Of a stretch of 64,000 nt of DNA, positions 1-9,032 are shown one piece after another. The position numbers and the translations under genes are program-made. The notes under the pieces were generated by a model. It was not told the DNA's origin. It saw only the letters and a list, made by a program, of their open reading frames with translations, and did not search any database. The stretch spans positions 12,034-76,033 of the forward strand of contig DATKOF010000021.1 of the NCBI GenBank assembly GCA_035524795.1, given 5' to 3'. The first letter of the stretch is position 1; every line of letters begins with the position of its first letter. Origin of the DNA: DATKOF01 sp035524795. Lineage in GTDB: Bacteria; Pseudomonadota; Gammaproteobacteria; Burkholderiales; SG8-41.

Positions 1-1104
1 CAGCTGCCCGGTGTGCAGGACACGGCGCGCGCCAAGGACATCCTCGGACGCACCGCGACGCTCGAGGTGCGGATGGTCGAGGCGCACACCGAGTCCGATG
101 CGCGCGACTATGATCCGCAGAAGATCGACGAGGCGATGAAGGGCAACGTGCCGTTCGGCACCGAGCTGTTCATCGAGCACGACCGCGGCCGCAGCCAGCC
201 GCTGCTGCTGTCCAAGAATGTGGTGCTGACCGGCGAACGCTTCACCAACGCGCAGCCTGGTTTCGATGCGCAGACCCAGCAGCCGATCGTCAGCATCGAC
301 CTCGACGGACAGGGCGCGCGCATCATGCGCGACACCACGCGCGACGCGGTCAAGCGGCGGATGGCGATCCTGCTGATCGACAAGGGCAAGGCCGAAGTGA
401 TCACCGCGCCGGTGATCCAGTCCGAGCTGGGCGGCCGCTTCCAGATCACCGGCAGCCGCACCGCGCGCGAGGCGAACGACCTCGCGCTGCTGATCCGCGC
501 CGGCGCGCTGGCGGCGCCGATGCAGATCGTCGAAGAGCGCACCGTCGGCCCCAGCCTCGGCAAGGAGAACATCCAGATCGGTTTCCATTCGACCTGGATC
601 GGCTTCACCGCGGTCGCGCTGTTCATGATCGCCTATTACGCGGTGTTCGGCGTGATTTCGATCCTGGCGCTGGCGTCCAACCTGCTGTTCCTGGTCGCGC
701 TGCTGTCGATGCTGCAGGCGACGCTGACCTTGCCCGGAATGGCCGGCATCGCATTGACGCTCGGCATGGCGATCGACGCCAACGTGCTGATCAACGAACG
801 CATCCGCGAGGAACTGCGCAACGGCACCACGCCGCAGGCCGCGATCAACGCCGGCTATGAACGCGCGTGGGGCACGATCTTCGACTCCAACGTGACGACG
901 CTGATCGCCGGTCTCGCGCTGTTCGCGTTCGGCTCCGGTCCGGTCAAGGGCTTCGCGGTCGTGCTGTGCCTCGGCATCCTGACCTCGATCTTCAGCGCGG
1001 TCGTGGTATCGCGCGCGCTGGTCAATCTTTACTACGGCGGACGCCGCCGGCTCGATCACGTCGCGATCGGCCAGGTATGGCGGCCGGCCGGCGGCAAGGC
1101 ATGA
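1..1104 (+). CDS. secD: SecD, protein translocase subunit (5' end cut off by window)
   Basis: C-terminal 367 residues of SecD, the membrane partner of SecYEG that uses the proton gradient to help release exported proteins on the periplasmic side. The reading frame is open from base 1, so the N-terminal part lies outside the window. Visible are the end of the periplasmic domain (about residues 1-185 here, with the conserved SELGGRFQITG stretch) and the membrane half with the RND-type signature GMAIDANVLINERIREE. The stop is followed 8 bp later by secF, the usual secDF pair in one transcription unit. Nothing looks broken. Identity is certain; only the start is missing. Confidence 0.97.
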   Translation, partial: QLPGVQDTARAKDILGRTATLEVRMVEAHTESDARDYDPQKIDEAMKGNVPFGTELFIEHDRGRSQPLLLSKNVVLTGERFTNAQPGFDAQTQQPIVSIDLDGQGARIMRDTTRDAVKRRMAILLIDKGKAEVITAPVIQSELGGRFQITGSRTAREANDLALLIRAGALAAPMQIVEERTVGPSLGKENIQIGFHSTWIGFTAVALFMIAYYAVFGVISILALASNLLFLVALLSMLQATLTLPGMAGIALTLGMAIDANVLINERIREELRNGTTPQAAINAGYERAWGTIFDSNVTTLIAGLALFAFGSGPVKGFAVVLCLGILTSIFSAVVVSRALVNLYYGGRRRLDHVAIGQVWRPAGGKA

Positions 1105-1112
1105 GGTAAACG

Positions 1113-2048
1113 ATGGAATTCTTCCGCATCAAACGCGACATCCCGTTCATGCGCCACGCGCTGGTGTTCAACGTGATTTCGATCATCACGTTCCTGGTTG
1201 CGGTCGGCTCGCTGGCGACCAAGGGGCTCAATTTCGGCGTCGATTTCACCGGCGGCACGGTGATGGAAGTGCAGTATTCGCAGCCGGCGGATCTCGACCG
1301 CATTCGTGCGACGGTGACGCGGCTCGGTTTCGCCGATGCCAGCGTGCAGAATTTCGGCACCGCGAAGGACGTGCTGCTGCGGCTGCCGGCCAAGGCCGGT
1401 CTGAGCAGCGCGCAGCTGTCGGAGCAGATAATGGACGAACTGCACAAGGACGATCCGGCGGCCCAGAAGCAGCGCGTCGAATTCGTCGGGCCGCAGGTCG
1501 GACGCGAGCTGTTCGCGAACGGCGCGCTGGCGCTGCTGTTCGTGTCGCTCGGCATCGTCGTCTATCTGTGGCTGCGCTTCGAATGGAAGTTCGGCGTCGC
1601 CGCGATCGTCGCCAACCTGCACGACGTGGTGATCATCCTCGGCTGCTTTTCGATCTTCCAGTGGGAGTTTTCACTGACGGTGCTGGCCGCGGTGCTCGCA
1701 ATCCTCGGCTATTCGGTCAACGAATCGGTCGTCGTGTTCGACCGGATCCGCGAAAATTTCCGCAACCGCAAATTCCGCGGCGCGCCGGTGCCGCAAGTCA
1801 TCGACAACGCGATCACGCGCACCATGTCGCGCACCATCATCACCCACGGCTGCACGCAGCTGATGGTGACCTCGATGCTGACCTTCGGCGGCGCGACGCT
1901 GCATTATTTCGCGCTGGCGCTGACGATCGGCATCCTGTTCGGCATCTATTCGTCGGTGCTGGTGGCGAGCCCGATCGTGATGTGGCTTGGCGTGTCGCGC
2001 GAAGACCTGGTCAAGGCCGAGGTCAAGCGCGAAGCCGGCGCCGTCTAG
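1113..2048 (+). CDS. secF: SecF, protein translocase subunit
   Basis: 311 residues, normal length for SecF. It forms the SecDF membrane complex with the upstream gene product. The N-terminal FFRIKRDIPFM segment leads into the first membrane helix, followed by the GLNFGVDFTGGTVMEV motif typical of the SecD/SecF family, a short periplasmic domain, then five more hydrophobic helices including GYSVNESVVVFDRIREN, the SecF counterpart of the SecD signature. It starts with ATG 8 bp after secD and is surely cotranscribed. The downstream DedA gene begins 3 bp after its stop. Confidence 0.97.
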   Translation: MEFFRIKRDIPFMRHALVFNVISIITFLVAVGSLATKGLNFGVDFTGGTVMEVQYSQPADLDRIRATVTRLGFADASVQNFGTAKDVLLRLPAKAGLSSAQLSEQIMDELHKDDPAAQKQRVEFVGPQVGRELFANGALALLFVSLGIVVYLWLRFEWKFGVAAIVANLHDVVIILGCFSIFQWEFSLTVLAAVLAILGYSVNESVVVFDRIRENFRNRKFRGAPVPQVIDNAITRTMSRTIITHGCTQLMVTSMLTFGGATLHYFALALTIGILFGIYSSVLVASPIVMWLGVSREDLVKAEVKREAGAV

Positions 2049-2051
2049 GCC

Positions 2052-2696
2052 GTGGAGTTGTTCGGCGCGCTGGCCGATTTCGTCCTACATCTCGACCAGC
2101 ATCTGCAGTTCGCCGCGCAGCATTACGGCGCGTGGATCTACCTGATCCTGTTCCTGATCGTGTTCTGCGAGACCGGGCTGGTGGTGACGCCGTTCCTGCC
2201 CGGCGATTCGCTGCTGTTCGTCGCCGGCGCGCTGGCCGCGAGCGGCCTGTTCTATGTGCACAGCCTGTTCGCGCTGCTGGTGCTTGCCGCATTCGGCGGC
2301 GACAACACCAATTACTGGATCGGCCGCTGGCTCGGCCCGCGCGTGTTCCACTATCCGCGGTCGCGCCTGTTCAATCCGGCATACCTCGAGCGCGCCCATC
2401 GTTTCTACGAGAAGTACGGAGGCAGGGTCGTGCTGTTCGCGCGCTTCCTGCCGGTGCTGCGCACCTTTGCGCCGTTCGTCGCCGGCGTCGGCCGCATGCA
2501 CTATGCGTACTTCCTGTTCTACAGCTTCGCCGGCGGCGTGTTCTGGATCGGCGGTTTCGTGTTCGGCGGCTACTATTTCGGCAAGATTCCGGTGGTCCGC
2601 GACAATCTGACCGCGCTGGTGCTCGGCATCATCGCGCTGTCGCTACTGCCGGCCGTAATCGAATTCGCGCGGCACAGGCTGCGCGCGCGCGACTAG
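2052..2696 (+). CDS. DedA family membrane protein
   Basis: 214 residues with several hydrophobic segments and the DedA/SNARE-associated signature: ETGLVVTPFLPGDSLLF near residues 40-55 and ARFLPVLRTFAPFVAGVGRM near 130-150. DedA proteins are inner-membrane proteins tied to membrane potential and undecaprenyl-phosphate recycling; the exact substrate of this member cannot be told from sequence. The start is GTG at 2052, only 3 bp after the secF stop, so it probably rides on the secDF transcript by translational coupling. Its stop codon overlaps the stop of purB, which runs the opposite way. Confidence 0.9.
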   Translation: MELFGALADFVLHLDQHLQFAAQHYGAWIYLILFLIVFCETGLVVTPFLPGDSLLFVAGALAASGLFYVHSLFALLVLAAFGGDNTNYWIGRWLGPRVFHYPRSRLFNPAYLERAHRFYEKYGGRVVLFARFLPVLRTFAPFVAGVGRMHYAYFLFYSFAGGVFWIGGFVFGGYYFGKIPVVRDNLTALVLGIIALSLLPAVIEFARHRLRARD

Positions 2697-4060
2697 ATTC
2701 GGGCCGCCAGCTCCGCCGCCTTGCCGATGTAGGCGGCCGGCGTCAGCGCAAGCAGGCGTTTTTTCTCGGCGTCCGGTATCGCCAGCGTCGCGATGAATGC
2801 GTGCAGCGTCTCGCGCGTGATGCCTTTGCCGCGCGTCAGATCCTTCAATTGTTCGTAGGCGCCGGCGACGCCATAACGCCGCATCACGGTCTGGATCGGT
2901 TCGGCCAGCACTTCCCAGCTGGCGTCGAGGTCGGCCGCCAGCCGGCCGCGGTCGGCGTCGAGCTTGGCGATCCCCTTCAGGCAGGAGTCCCACGCCACCA
3001 GCGTGTGGCCGAGCGCGACGCCCATATTGCGCAGTACCGTCGAATCGGTCAGGTCGCGCTGCCAGCGCGACAGCGGCAGCTTGTCGCTGAGGTGCCGCAG
3101 CAGCGCGTTGGCGACGCCGAGGTTGCCCTCGGCGTTTTCGAAATCGATCGGGTTGACTTTGTGCGGCATCGTCGACGAGCCGACTTCGCCGGCCCTGGTT
3201 TTCTGCCGGAAGTAGCCGAGCGAGATATAGCTCCAGGCATCGCGGCACCAGTCGATCAGTATCGTGTTGGCGCGCGCGTAGGCATCGAACAGCTCGGCCA
3301 GCGCGTCGTGCGGCTCAATCTGCGTCGTGTACGGGTTGAATTCGAGGCCGAGCGTCTCGACGAAAGCGCGCGCGAAGCGCTCCCAGTCCAGATCGGGACA
3401 GGCGGCGAGGTGCGCGCTGTAATTGCCGACCGCGCCGTTGGCCTTGCCGGGCAGCCGCACCGCCATCAGCCGGTCGCGCGCGCGGCGCAGCCGCGCGACG
3501 ACATTCGCGATCTCCTTGCCGAGCGTGGTCGGACTTGCCGGCTGGCCGTGGGTGCGCGCCAGCATCGCCGCATCGGCCAGCGCGTGCGCCAGCACGGCGA
3601 GCCGGTCGATGATCGCATCGAGCGCCGGCTGCATCACCTGCGCGCGCGAATCCTGCAGCATCAGCGCGTGGCACAGGTTGTTGATGTCTTCCGAGGTGCA
3701 CGCAAAGTGGACGAATTCGGCGGTAGCGGCGACCTCGGCGTTGCCGGCCAGCCTTTCCTTCAGGAAATATTCGATTGCCTTGACGTCGTGATTGGTGCGC
3801 GTCTCGATGGTCTTGACCGCCGCGCCGTCGGCTTCCGAGAAGCCGCCAACCAGCGCGTCGAGTTGCGCGACAGTGGTGGCGGAAAACGGCGGGATTTCGG
3901 GAAGCGCCGGCTCGCGCGCCAGCGCCTTCAGCCATTCGATTTCGAGGCGCACGCGATAGCGGATCAGCGCAAACTCGCTGAAAAATCCGCGCAGCGCGGC
4001 GGTTTTCTCATGGTAGCGCCCATCCAGCGGGGACAAGGCTGTGAGAGAAGAAAGCGCCAT
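2693..4060 (-). CDS. purB: Adenylosuccinate lyase
   Basis: 455 residues, matching the 456-residue E. coli PurB. It catalyses two steps of purine synthesis: cleavage of SAICAR to AICAR plus fumarate, and of adenylosuccinate to AMP plus fumarate. The N-terminus LSPLDGRYHEK, the HTHGQPASPTT-type segment (here RTHGQPASPTTLGKE) and the signature GSSTMPHKVNPIDFENAEGN are all present. The frame is open further upstream, but the ATG at 4060 gives the family N-terminus. A -10-like TATGAT lies on the minus strand at about 4083-4088. It converges with the DedA gene, the two stop codons overlapping, and no terminator is visible between them. Confidence 0.97.
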   Translation of the reverse strand: MALSSLTALSPLDGRYHEKTAALRGFFSEFALIRYRVRLEIEWLKALAREPALPEIPPFSATTVAQLDALVGGFSEADGAAVKTIETRTNHDVKAIEYFLKERLAGNAEVAATAEFVHFACTSEDINNLCHALMLQDSRAQVMQPALDAIIDRLAVLAHALADAAMLARTHGQPASPTTLGKEIANVVARLRRARDRLMAVRLPGKANGAVGNYSAHLAACPDLDWERFARAFVETLGLEFNPYTTQIEPHDALAELFDAYARANTILIDWCRDAWSYISLGYFRQKTRAGEVGSSTMPHKVNPIDFENAEGNLGVANALLRHLSDKLPLSRWQRDLTDSTVLRNMGVALGHTLVAWDSCLKGIAKLDADRGRLAADLDASWEVLAEPIQTVMRRYGVAGAYEQLKDLTRGKGITRETLHAFIATLAIPDAEKKRLLALTPAAYIGKAAELAARI

Positions 4061-4200
4061 GGCGATATGCGTTCGTAATTTTATCATACGCAGCGTCCCG
4101 GCGAATGCGCGCGGCCGTGGCCGTCGGAAAAGCGGCTGATCGCGAATGTTATAATCAGCAAAATAATGCAACGTCAGAACGTGGATGAGGAATACAGCAG

Positions 4201-4812
4201 ATGAAGTTGATTGGAACGCCGACCAGTCCGTACACGCGCAAAGTGCGCATCGTGCTGGCGGAAAAACGCATCGATTACGATTTCGCCGTTGATAATCCGC
4301 ATACGGCGGAGACCCATGTCGCCGAATACAATCCGCTCGGCAAGGTGCCGGTGCTGGTGCTTGATGATGCGACCACGCTGTTCGATTCACGCGTGATCGT
4401 CGAATACCTCGACAATGCAAGCCCGGTCAGTCGCCTGATTCCTGAGGATACCCGCCGTCGTATCCAGGTGCGGCGCTGGGAGGCGCTGGCCGACGGTTGC
4501 ACCGACGCTGCGGTCGCCGCGGTCTATGAACAGCGGCGACCGGCTGACAGGCAGTCCGCCGATGTGATCGCACGCCAGCAGGGCAAAGTGGGCCACGCGT
4601 TGAAGGCGATGGCCGAGGACCTCGGCGACAAGGCATGGTGCGGCGGCGAACAGTACACGCTGGCGGATATCGCGGTCGGCTGTACGCTGGGCTATCTGGA
4701 TTTGCGTCTGTCGAATATCGGCTGGCGCAAGCTGTATCCGAACCTGGTCAGACTGGCCGACAAGCTGGCGCAACGACCGGCGTTCCCCGATACCGCGCCG
4801 CCGCAGTCCTGA
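4201..4812 (+). CDS. Glutathione S-transferase family protein (YibF-like)
   Basis: 203 residues. An N-terminal thioredoxin-fold GST domain (MKLIGTPTSPYTRKVRIVLAEK, with PLGKVPVLVLDD and the glutathione-binding FDSRVIVEYLD) is followed by an all-helical C-terminal domain from about residue 85. The overall pattern, including LPRDP/RVRKIEALADG-like sequence, resembles E. coli YibF. The physiological substrate is unknown. It stands alone, divergent from purB. TATAAT at 4150-4155 is a good -10 candidate and GAGGAA precedes the ATG. It converges with mnmA 12 bp downstream. Family certain, specific function not. Confidence 0.9.
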   Translation: MKLIGTPTSPYTRKVRIVLAEKRIDYDFAVDNPHTAETHVAEYNPLGKVPVLVLDDATTLFDSRVIVEYLDNASPVSRLIPEDTRRRIQVRRWEALADGCTDAAVAAVYEQRRPADRQSADVIARQQGKVGHALKAMAEDLGDKAWCGGEQYTLADIAVGCTLGYLDLRLSNIGWRKLYPNLVRLADKLAQRPAFPDTAPPQS

Positions 4813-4824
4813 AGCCGGGCGGCG

Positions 4825-5901
4825 TCATTCGATGATGCCGCCGCCGAGGCAAACCCGGCTTTCGTAGAGCACGACCGATTGCCCGGGCGTGACCGCCCAC
4901 TGCGGCGCGGCGAATTCCACCTCGCATCGTGTGTCCTCGACCCGGGCGATCGTGCATGGCGCGTCCTTCTGGCGATAGCGTGTCTTGGCGCCATAGACCC
5001 AGCGGCAATGCGGCGCCGCGCCGCTGATCCAGCTGAGATCGATCGCGGTCAACCGGCTGCGCAGCAGCGCCGGATCGTCATGCCCCTGCACCACGATCAG
5101 CCGGTTGCCGGGAAGATCCTTGGCGGCCACGTACCACGGCTCGCCGCCGCCGTCGCGGCGGCCGCCGATGCCAAGTCCCTGACGCTGGCCGATGGTATGA
5201 AACATCAATCCGGTGTGACGGCCGATGACCTTGCCGTCGAGCGTCACGATATCGCCGGGATTGGCCGGCAGATAGCGGCTCAGAAATTCGCGGAATGGGC
5301 GCTCGCCGATGAAGCAGATGCCGGTCGAGTCCTTCTTATCGTGATTGGACAGCCCGGCGCGGCGCGCCAGCGCGCGCACCTCGCGTTTGTAAAGGGCGCC
5401 GAGCGGAAACAGCGTTTTCGCCAGTTGCGCCTGGTTCAGACGATAGAGGAAATAACTCTGGTCCTTGGCGTCGTCTTCGGCTTTCAGCAACTGGTGCAGT
5501 CCGTCGGTTTCGCGTATCTGCGCATAATGACCGGTCGCAATGCGCTCGGCCCCCAGACTGACCGCGTGATCGAGAAACGCGCGGAACTTGATTTCGGCGT
5601 TGCACAGCACGTCCGGATTCGGCGTGCGTCCGGCGCGATATTCGTGAAGAAACCCGTTGAATACGCGCTGCTTGTATTCAGCCGAGAAATTGACCGCCTC
5701 GAGATCGATGCCGATGCGGTCGGCGACCGCCGCCGCGTCGATCAGGTCCTGGCGCGAACTGCAGTATTCGTCGTCATCGTCGTCTTCCCAGTTCTTCATG
5801 AATAGCCCGACGACGTCGAAGCCCTGTTCCTTCAGCAGCAGCGCGGCGACTGACGAATCGACGCCGCCCGACATGCCGACGATCACGCGCGGCTTTTTCA
5901 T
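4825..5901 (-). CDS. mnmA: tRNA-specific 2-thiouridylase MnmA
   Basis: 358 residues. It transfers sulfur to U34 of tRNA Lys, Glu and Gln. The adenylating PP-loop GMSGGVDSSVAALLL is at residues 8-22; the first catalytic cysteine lies in NPDVLCNAEIKF and the second in KDSTGICFIGER, as the family requires. The gene starts immediately after the nudJ stop (zero to one base apart), so mnmA is the second gene of a nudJ-mnmA unit on the minus strand. This pairing is common in proteobacteria. Length and motifs are normal. Confidence 0.97.
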   Translation of the reverse strand: MKKPRVIVGMSGGVDSSVAALLLKEQGFDVVGLFMKNWEDDDDDEYCSSRQDLIDAAAVADRIGIDLEAVNFSAEYKQRVFNGFLHEYRAGRTPNPDVLCNAEIKFRAFLDHAVSLGAERIATGHYAQIRETDGLHQLLKAEDDAKDQSYFLYRLNQAQLAKTLFPLGALYKREVRALARRAGLSNHDKKDSTGICFIGERPFREFLSRYLPANPGDIVTLDGKVIGRHTGLMFHTIGQRQGLGIGGRRDGGGEPWYVAAKDLPGNRLIVVQGHDDPALLRSRLTAIDLSWISGAAPHCRWVYGAKTRYRQKDAPCTIARVEDTRCEVEFAAPQWAVTPGQSVVLYESRVCLGGGIIE

Positions 5902-6345
5902 CTATGCAAAATGATTGATCAGATCGAGCGGAAAGCGCCGGCCGGCGAGATAGTCGTCGATGCAGCGCATCACCAGCGGCGTGCGGTGGCGCGCGCTGAG
6001 CGCGCGCACTTCGTCTGGCGACAGCCATGCCGTGCGTATCACGCCGGTATCGAGTCTGCGGCCGGTATCATGACCGGTGATGTCGCCGGTGAACGCGAAA
6101 CGCAGGTAGGTCAGTTCCGTCGAACTCCGGTATTGATAGACGCCGAGCAGCGCCTGTGGCATGAAATGATACGCAGTTTCCTCAAGCGTTTCGCGGACCA
6201 CTGCTGCGAGCAGTGATTCCCCCGCTTCGAGATGGCCGGCTGGCTGGTTGAACAGGCGGCCGCGCTCGGTTTCTTCCTCGACCAGCAGGAAACGGCCGTC
6301 GCGTTCGACGACAGCGGCGACAGTGACGTTGGGTTTCCATACCAT
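5902..6345 (-). CDS. nudJ: NUDIX hydrolase, NudJ-like phosphatase
   Basis: 147 residues from the ATG at 6345. The sequence WKPNVTVAAVVERDGRFLLVEE matches the start of E. coli NudJ, and the Nudix box GHLEAGESLLAAVVRETLEETA has the expected G-x5-E-x7-REUXEE layout. NudJ removes phosphate from HMP-PP and nucleoside tri- and diphosphates in vitro. A GTG at 6360 in the same frame (five extra residues) is an alternative start; neither has a strong Shine-Dalgarno. It lies directly upstream of mnmA and is probably cotranscribed with it. Confidence 0.9.
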   Translation of the reverse strand: MVWKPNVTVAAVVERDGRFLLVEEETERGRLFNQPAGHLEAGESLLAAVVRETLEETAYHFMPQALLGVYQYRSSTELTYLRFAFTGDITGHDTGRRLDTGVIRTAWLSPDEVRALSARHRTPLVMRCIDDYLAGRRFPLDLINHFA

Positions 6346-6450
6346 CGGAGCATTGTTCACCCCGACATTTTACCGGGTCGGGGGCGGAGCGACTTTTCCG
6401 GATATCGTCTGCGGCGGCGATGCCGGCACATATCCGGGAGCATCAAAAGA

Positions 6451-6475
6451 AAAAGGCGGGGGAAACCCGCCTTTT
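6451..6475 (-). terminator. Rho-independent terminator of the small exported-protein gene
   Basis: Perfect 10-bp stem AAAAGGCGGG / CCCGCCTTTT with a 5-nt loop, 19 bp past the stop of the minus-strand gene at 6494. The A-tract in the stem supplies a U-tract on either strand, but only the minus strand has a gene ending here. Confidence 0.85.
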
Positions 6476-6493
6476 CCGTACTGCTGGAGATGC

Positions 6494-6709
6494 TTACTTC
6501 GCGGCCGGTGCCGGAGCAGCTGATTCGTCCTTCTTTTCTTCCTTCATCTTCTTCTTGTGTTTCTTCATCGGCTTCTTTTCTTCCTTGGCCGGTTCTGCAG
6601 CAGCCGGCGCAGCGGCAGCCGGAGCTGCGGTCTTGGCGTCATCGGCGAGGGCGCCGAAAGAAACCGCGGCAAAAACCGCAGCCATCAGGGTGGTCAGAAC
6701 TTTACTCAT
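6494..6709 (-). CDS. Small exported Ala/Lys-rich protein, unknown function
   Basis: 71 residues. Residues 1-22 (MSKVLTTLMAAVFAAVSFGALA) form a clear Sec signal peptide with AxA-type cleavage before DDAK. The mature part, about 49 residues, is very low in complexity: an Ala/Pro stretch, then a Lys/Glu-rich core (KEEKKPMKKHKKKMKEEKKDE), then Ala/Pro again. AAAAGGAATAGAC precedes the ATG as ribosome-binding site and a strong terminator follows. No enzymatic motif. The layout resembles small periplasmic polycationic proteins of betaproteobacteria, but I cannot assign a role. Confidence 0.75.
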   Translation of the reverse strand: MSKVLTTLMAAVFAAVSFGALADDAKTAAPAAAAPAAAEPAKEEKKPMKKHKKKMKEEKKDESAAPAPAAK

Positions 6710-6943
6710 GTCTATTCCTTTTAAAAGTATGTGTGAGACACATGTCTCATCGCCAATAACGCGCTCCGCTGCGTCCCGTTGACAGCGGGGGCGGAGAAAA
6801 TTCTGTCGATGGGTTATATACTTATGGCATGGCGCGGCAAGGAGCCGCCCGGGAAGGCTGCAGGCAAGCGCCGGGAAAAAGCTGTTTTTTGCGGTTCCGG
6901 GCCGTCCGCAGTCCGGATTGCAACCCCTCTTTCAGGAGCAGCC

Positions 6944-8191
<1,248 letters not shown>

Positions 8192-8206
8192 CGGCGCGCC
8201 AATAAA

Positions 8207-8238
8207 AAACCCGCTTGGCCATGCGGCCAAGCGGGTTT
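8207..8238. terminator. Bidirectional terminator between icd and the cold-shock gene
   Basis: 14-bp perfect stem AAACCCGCTTGGCC / GGCCAAGCGGGTTT with loop ATGC, flanked by A-run on the left and TTT on the right. It sits between two convergent stops (8191 and 8258), so it can serve both. Confidence 0.9.
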
Positions 8239-8257
8239 GATCAGTCGCCGGTTGTGG

Positions 8258-8461
8258 TCAGGCGGCCTGGATGTTCGACGCCTGCTTGCCCTTCGGGCCC
8301 TGCGTGACCTCGAACGAAACCTTCTGGCCTTCCTTGAGGGTCTTGAAGCCGTTCATCTGGATGGCCGAAAAGTGGGCGAAAAGATCTTCGCTGCCGTCAT
8401 CCGGAGTGATGAAACCATAACCCTTCGCGTCATTGAACCATTTGACAGTACCTGTTGCCAT
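8258..8461 (-). CDS. Cold-shock domain protein (CspA family)
   Basis: 67 residues, typical length. One OB-fold cold-shock domain: MATGTVKWFNDAKGYGFITP, with RNP1 KGYGFI and RNP2 DLFAHFSAI. It binds single-stranded nucleic acid and melts RNA structure. The open frame extends upstream, but ATG at 8461 with GAAGGAAA before it is the family start. The 259 bp between this start and clpS leaves room for the long, structured 5' leader that csp genes often have; I did not fold it. Which csp paralogue this is cannot be decided. Confidence 0.95.
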   Translation of the reverse strand: MATGTVKWFNDAKGYGFITPDDGSEDLFAHFSAIQMNGFKTLKEGQKVSFEVTQGPKGKQASNIQAA

Positions 8462-8720
8462 ATCTGCATTTCCTTCATTGAAAAATTGCCGGGGGGACTC
8501 CCGGAACGTTTGAGTTTCAAGGACGCGTACGGAAACGCCGAAATGCGGTAAAACCGGTACTGCGATCAAGCTTGAAGCCAAACCCCTTCTGCTTTCTAGG
8601 CCATTTGCCCGAATATGTCAAGCCGACGCCGCAAAAAGTGTGTCACGAGTGCCACTTGAAAAATCCAGGATTACGGTCAAAATAAACAATTGAAATCGGC
8701 AGGTTGAGCGGCGGGCTGGC

Positions 8721-9029
8721 ATGGCGATACGGTATCGGGAAGACGCGGTTCTGGAAGCCAAAAAGGCCAAGCTCAAGCCGCCTCCGATGTTCAAGGTTCT
8801 GCTGCTGAATGACGATTATACGCCCATGGACTTCGTGGTAATGGTGCTGCAAAGATTTTTCTCGCTGAGCCGTGAAAAGGCGACCCAGGTCATGCTCAAA
8901 GTGCATCGCGAAGGCACCGGCGTATGCGGCGTCTATCCGCGCGATGTGGCGGCGACCAAGGTTGAGCTGGTCACCTCATACGCCCGCCAGCATCAGCATC
9001 CGTTGCGTTGCGTGATGGAGGAAGACTGA
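8721..9029 (+). CDS. clpS: ATP-dependent Clp protease adaptor ClpS
   Basis: 102 residues. ClpS delivers N-degron substrates to ClpA. The conserved core PPPMFKVLLLNDDYTPMDFVV (substrate pocket N-D-D) and the EKATQVMLKVHREGTGVCGVYPRDVA segment are intact. It is followed 3 bp later by clpA, the usual operon. No dedicated promoter motif stands out upstream. Confidence 0.97.
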   Translation: MAIRYREDAVLEAKKAKLKPPPMFKVLLLNDDYTPMDFVVMVLQRFFSLSREKATQVMLKVHREGTGVCGVYPRDVAATKVELVTSYARQHQHPLRCVMEED

Positions 9030-9032
9030 GAA

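Noticed and set aside
1568..4078. 836-codon open frame on the plus strand across secF, dedA and antisense to purB
   Set aside because: It overlaps three well-supported genes and its translation has no domain; codon-bias artefact.
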